Source: Natrarchaeobius halalkaliphilus (GTDB lineage: Archaea > Halobacteriota > Halobacteria > Halobacteriales > Natrialbaceae). From it: 64,000 nucleotides of DNA. Below, piece after piece: positions 62,547 to 64,000 of this stretch. A program made the position numbers and the translations under genes. Location of the stretch: the NCBI RefSeq assembly GCF_003841485.1, contig NZ_REFY01000001.1, positions 620,001-684,000 of the forward strand. The letters are read 5' to 3'. Each line of letters begins with the position of its first letter. Within the stretch, counting starts at the first letter, position 1. Below the pieces are notes generated by a model that did no database searches, was not told the origin of the DNA, and saw only the letters and a program-made list of their open reading frames with translations.

Positions 62547-62581
62547 ACCGCGCGCATTCGCTCGAGCGGTTGCGTCCGGTT

Positions 62582-63058
62582 TCAGGATCGTTTGTCGGCG
62601 ACAGCGATGCCGCGGTGGCGCTCGCCGTCGATCGATTCGATCGAAAAGCCCAGCCGCTCGTAAAACGGCCGCACGCGGTCGTCGAATCGCGCCGTGAGCC
62701 GCCCCTCGTCCTCGAGCGCACGTTCGACCAGTGCGCTCCCGATACCGCGCCCCCGGTGACGGCGACGGACTCCGACGGCCGAGACGTGTGCGCCAGGCTG
62801 GTTGCCGTGGGGTTCGAGGACGAGCGCGCCCAGGAGGCGTTCGGCCTCCCTGGAATCGTCGCTTCTCGTCCTTCCATCGCCGTGAACTGCGTTCGCTCGA
62901 GCACTCCCGGTCGATCTGGCGCGTCGGTCGCCTGCGACGAGGACCTCACCGTTGTGGATTCGCGCTTCGACGTTGCCCGGCTCGAGCATCGCCGCGTCGA
63001 GGATCCGACGCACCTCGAGCGAATCGTCCCGGGTCGCGACGCGAACGAAGGCGGTCAT
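62582..63058 (-). CDS. GNAT family N-acetyltransferase
   Basis: 158 residues. The acetyl-CoA pyrophosphate loop is VRRRHRGRGIGSALVERAL. The strand before it (VSAVGV) and the last strand with PFYERLGFSIE complete the fold. It transfers acetyl groups to an amine of unknown identity. A stretch rich in Arg/Ser (DRRARSTGSARANAV) in the middle is a loop. Convergent with the helicase gene. Confidence 0.88.
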   Translation of the reverse strand: MTAFVRVATRDDSLEVRRILDAAMLEPGNVEARIHNGEVLVAGDRRARSTGSARANAVHGDGRTRSDDSREAERLLGALVLEPHGNQPGAHVSAVGVRRRHRGRGIGSALVERALEDEGRLTARFDDRVRPFYERLGFSIESIDGERHRGIAVADKRS

Positions 63059-63396
63059 ATCAGTGGATCAGGCCGGCGATCCTCAAAACGGGTCGGCTTT
63101 CGGACGTCTCTCGTACACGATCGAAACCCTCGCAGGATATATTTGCCGCTACCGGTGACGATTCTCTGATGATCGATCGAGATACCGCGAAGTTGAATCC
63201 GCTGTGGCCGATTTCGCCTTTCGCCGGTGAGCGGACCGGCCGTTCCAGAGGCAACATTTTCCGCATGAAGCGACCGTTGTCAGGTTTGGCCACATTACGG
63301 AGAGGTATACCTGTAGGGCGTTTGTATCCGGTAACCGATGAACTATGCGTACCTCGCTATGGAAGGACGATGCACCCCTCGAAGGCGGTGGTTCGA
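63059..63396. other. Promoter-bearing gap before the nitrite/sulfite reductase
   Basis: 338 bp without a gene. It includes the upstream DNA of the GNAT gene and an AT-rich piece (ggtatacctg, about 63306) that may serve the reductase. I see no operator consensus or terminator. Confidence 0.5.
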
Positions 63397-64000
63397 ATGA
63401 ACACGACTGAACGGTACAAACAGGAGAAACACCCTCTTGACGTCATCGACGACGTCTACGAGTACGCGGAGGACGGACTCGACTTCGAGGAGATCGAAGC
63501 CCGTGCCGGCGACGGTGAGTGGGAACGCCTGAAATGGGCTGGAATGTACGCCCAGAAGCAGGAGGGCTACTTCATGATCCGGACCAAGGTTCCGGGCGGC
63601 AAGCTCACGCCGGCGCAGGCCGAAGTGATCGGGGAGGTCACCGACGACCTCGCCGTCGCACCCGAGGAGTACGGCGGCCAGCAGCAAAACGAACTGTGGG
63701 GGGACGCCTACCTCGACATCACTACCCGACAGGACATCCAGAAACACTGGATCCGTATCGAGGACGTCCCGGAGATGTGGGAGCGCTACGACGAGGTCGG
63801 TCTGACGACCGTCCAGGGCTGTGGGGACTCGGCACGGAACGTGCTTGGCTGCCCCGCAGCGGGTCTCGACGACCACGAGTGTTTCAACGCCCAGCCGGTC
63901 GTCGACGCCGTCTCGGAGTACTTCACCGGAAACCGCGAGTACGCCAACCTTCCCCGAAAGTTCAAGCTCACGATCACCGGCTGCGCCCACGACTGCGCAC
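63397..64000 (+). CDS. Nitrite/sulfite reductase, N-terminal part (partial at window edge)
   Basis: The window ends inside this gene; about 201 residues are visible from the ATG at 63397 (M-NTTERYKQEKHPLDVIDDV). An in-frame ATG at 63370 is possible. The ferredoxin-like half-domain is seen in GYFMIRTKVPGGKLTPAQAE, then TTRQDIQKHWIRIEDVPEMW, the family arginine/lysine segment. TTVQGCGDSARNVLGCPAAG and LTITGCAHDCA start the sirohaem-binding region. It reduces nitrite to ammonium, or sulfite to sulfide, in assimilation; the visible part does not decide which. Confidence 0.88.
   Translation, partial: MNTTERYKQEKHPLDVIDDVYEYAEDGLDFEEIEARAGDGEWERLKWAGMYAQKQEGYFMIRTKVPGGKLTPAQAEVIGEVTDDLAVAPEEYGGQQQNELWGDAYLDITTRQDIQKHWIRIEDVPEMWERYDEVGLTTVQGCGDSARNVLGCPAAGLDDHECFNAQPVVDAVSEYFTGNREYANLPRKFKLTITGCAHDCA

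Overview
This window is haloarchaeal chromosome, most likely from the Natrialbales group (Natrinema/Haloterrigena-like; the genus is inferred from overall protein style, not from a search). The DNA is GC-rich with strong G/C third-position bias, the proteins are very acidic, and many genes have a TATA-like box 24-34 bp upstream of the start codon, as expected for leaderless archaeal transcripts. The gene families are archaeal or haloarchaeal: PolD small subunit, RadA, Hjc, Hef, XPD-like helicase, Orc1/Cdc6, HTH_10, PspAB, HTTM, SufU and DtxR-type iron operators. I found no rRNA, tRNA or CRISPR array.

Layout. Positions 1-5 kb carry the end of threonine synthase, a coiled-coil protein, a GATase, a degenerate acyl-adenylating enzyme and its winged-helix neighbour, a conserved protein and an alpha/beta hydrolase with Cys in place of the nucleophilic Ser. 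Positions 5.1-9.9 kb are a visibly less GC-rich accessory block: zinc-ribbon winged-helix regulator, methyltransferase, Tat-exported serine hydrolase and a coupled small membrane protein. Positions 10-26 kb are core genes (alaS, hjc, pspAB, radA, sufU, ferredoxin, P450, mdh). A family of four 78-80 bp near-palindromic intergenic elements lies around hjc, radA and sufU. Positions 26-42 kb hold a DCC/HTTM pair, hef, a MacB-type ABC exporter, membrane proteins, an orphan binding protein, aspartate kinase, PolD small subunit and signal peptidase.

Positions 42.5-47.7 kb are a replication origin of the oriC1 type. The orc1/cdc6 gene and the origin-associated trio (Era-like GTPase, DUF2073, zinc-ribbon protein) diverge from a 1.17 kb non-coding region. 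That region has two inverted, nearly identical 27-bp origin recognition boxes around an AT-rich segment, plus nested inverted repeats. A 25-bp tandem repeat array lies just beyond the trio, followed by a 29-aa membrane peptide gene overlapping the next gene by one base.

Positions 49-54 kb contain a KaiC/RecA-like degenerate protein, then an iron uptake permease and binding protein controlled by three DtxR-type operators; no ATPase gene is adjacent. Positions 54.5-59 kb are a second, less GC-rich accessory block: haem-binding ethylbenzene-dehydrogenase-like protein, DUF892 protein, conserved protein, and, divergently, an ArsC/LMW-PTP family protein and an MFS transporter. From 59 to 64 kb come a CPBP protease, an XPD/DinG-like helicase, a GNAT enzyme and the start of a nitrite/sulfite reductase.

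Replication and repair genes are unusually dense here (hjc, radA, hef, polD small subunit, orc1, oap trio, XPD-like helicase). The most promising undescribed items are the palindromic element family, the architecture of the origin and its satellite boxes, the 5.4-9.5 kb cluster, and several enzymes lacking a key catalytic residue.
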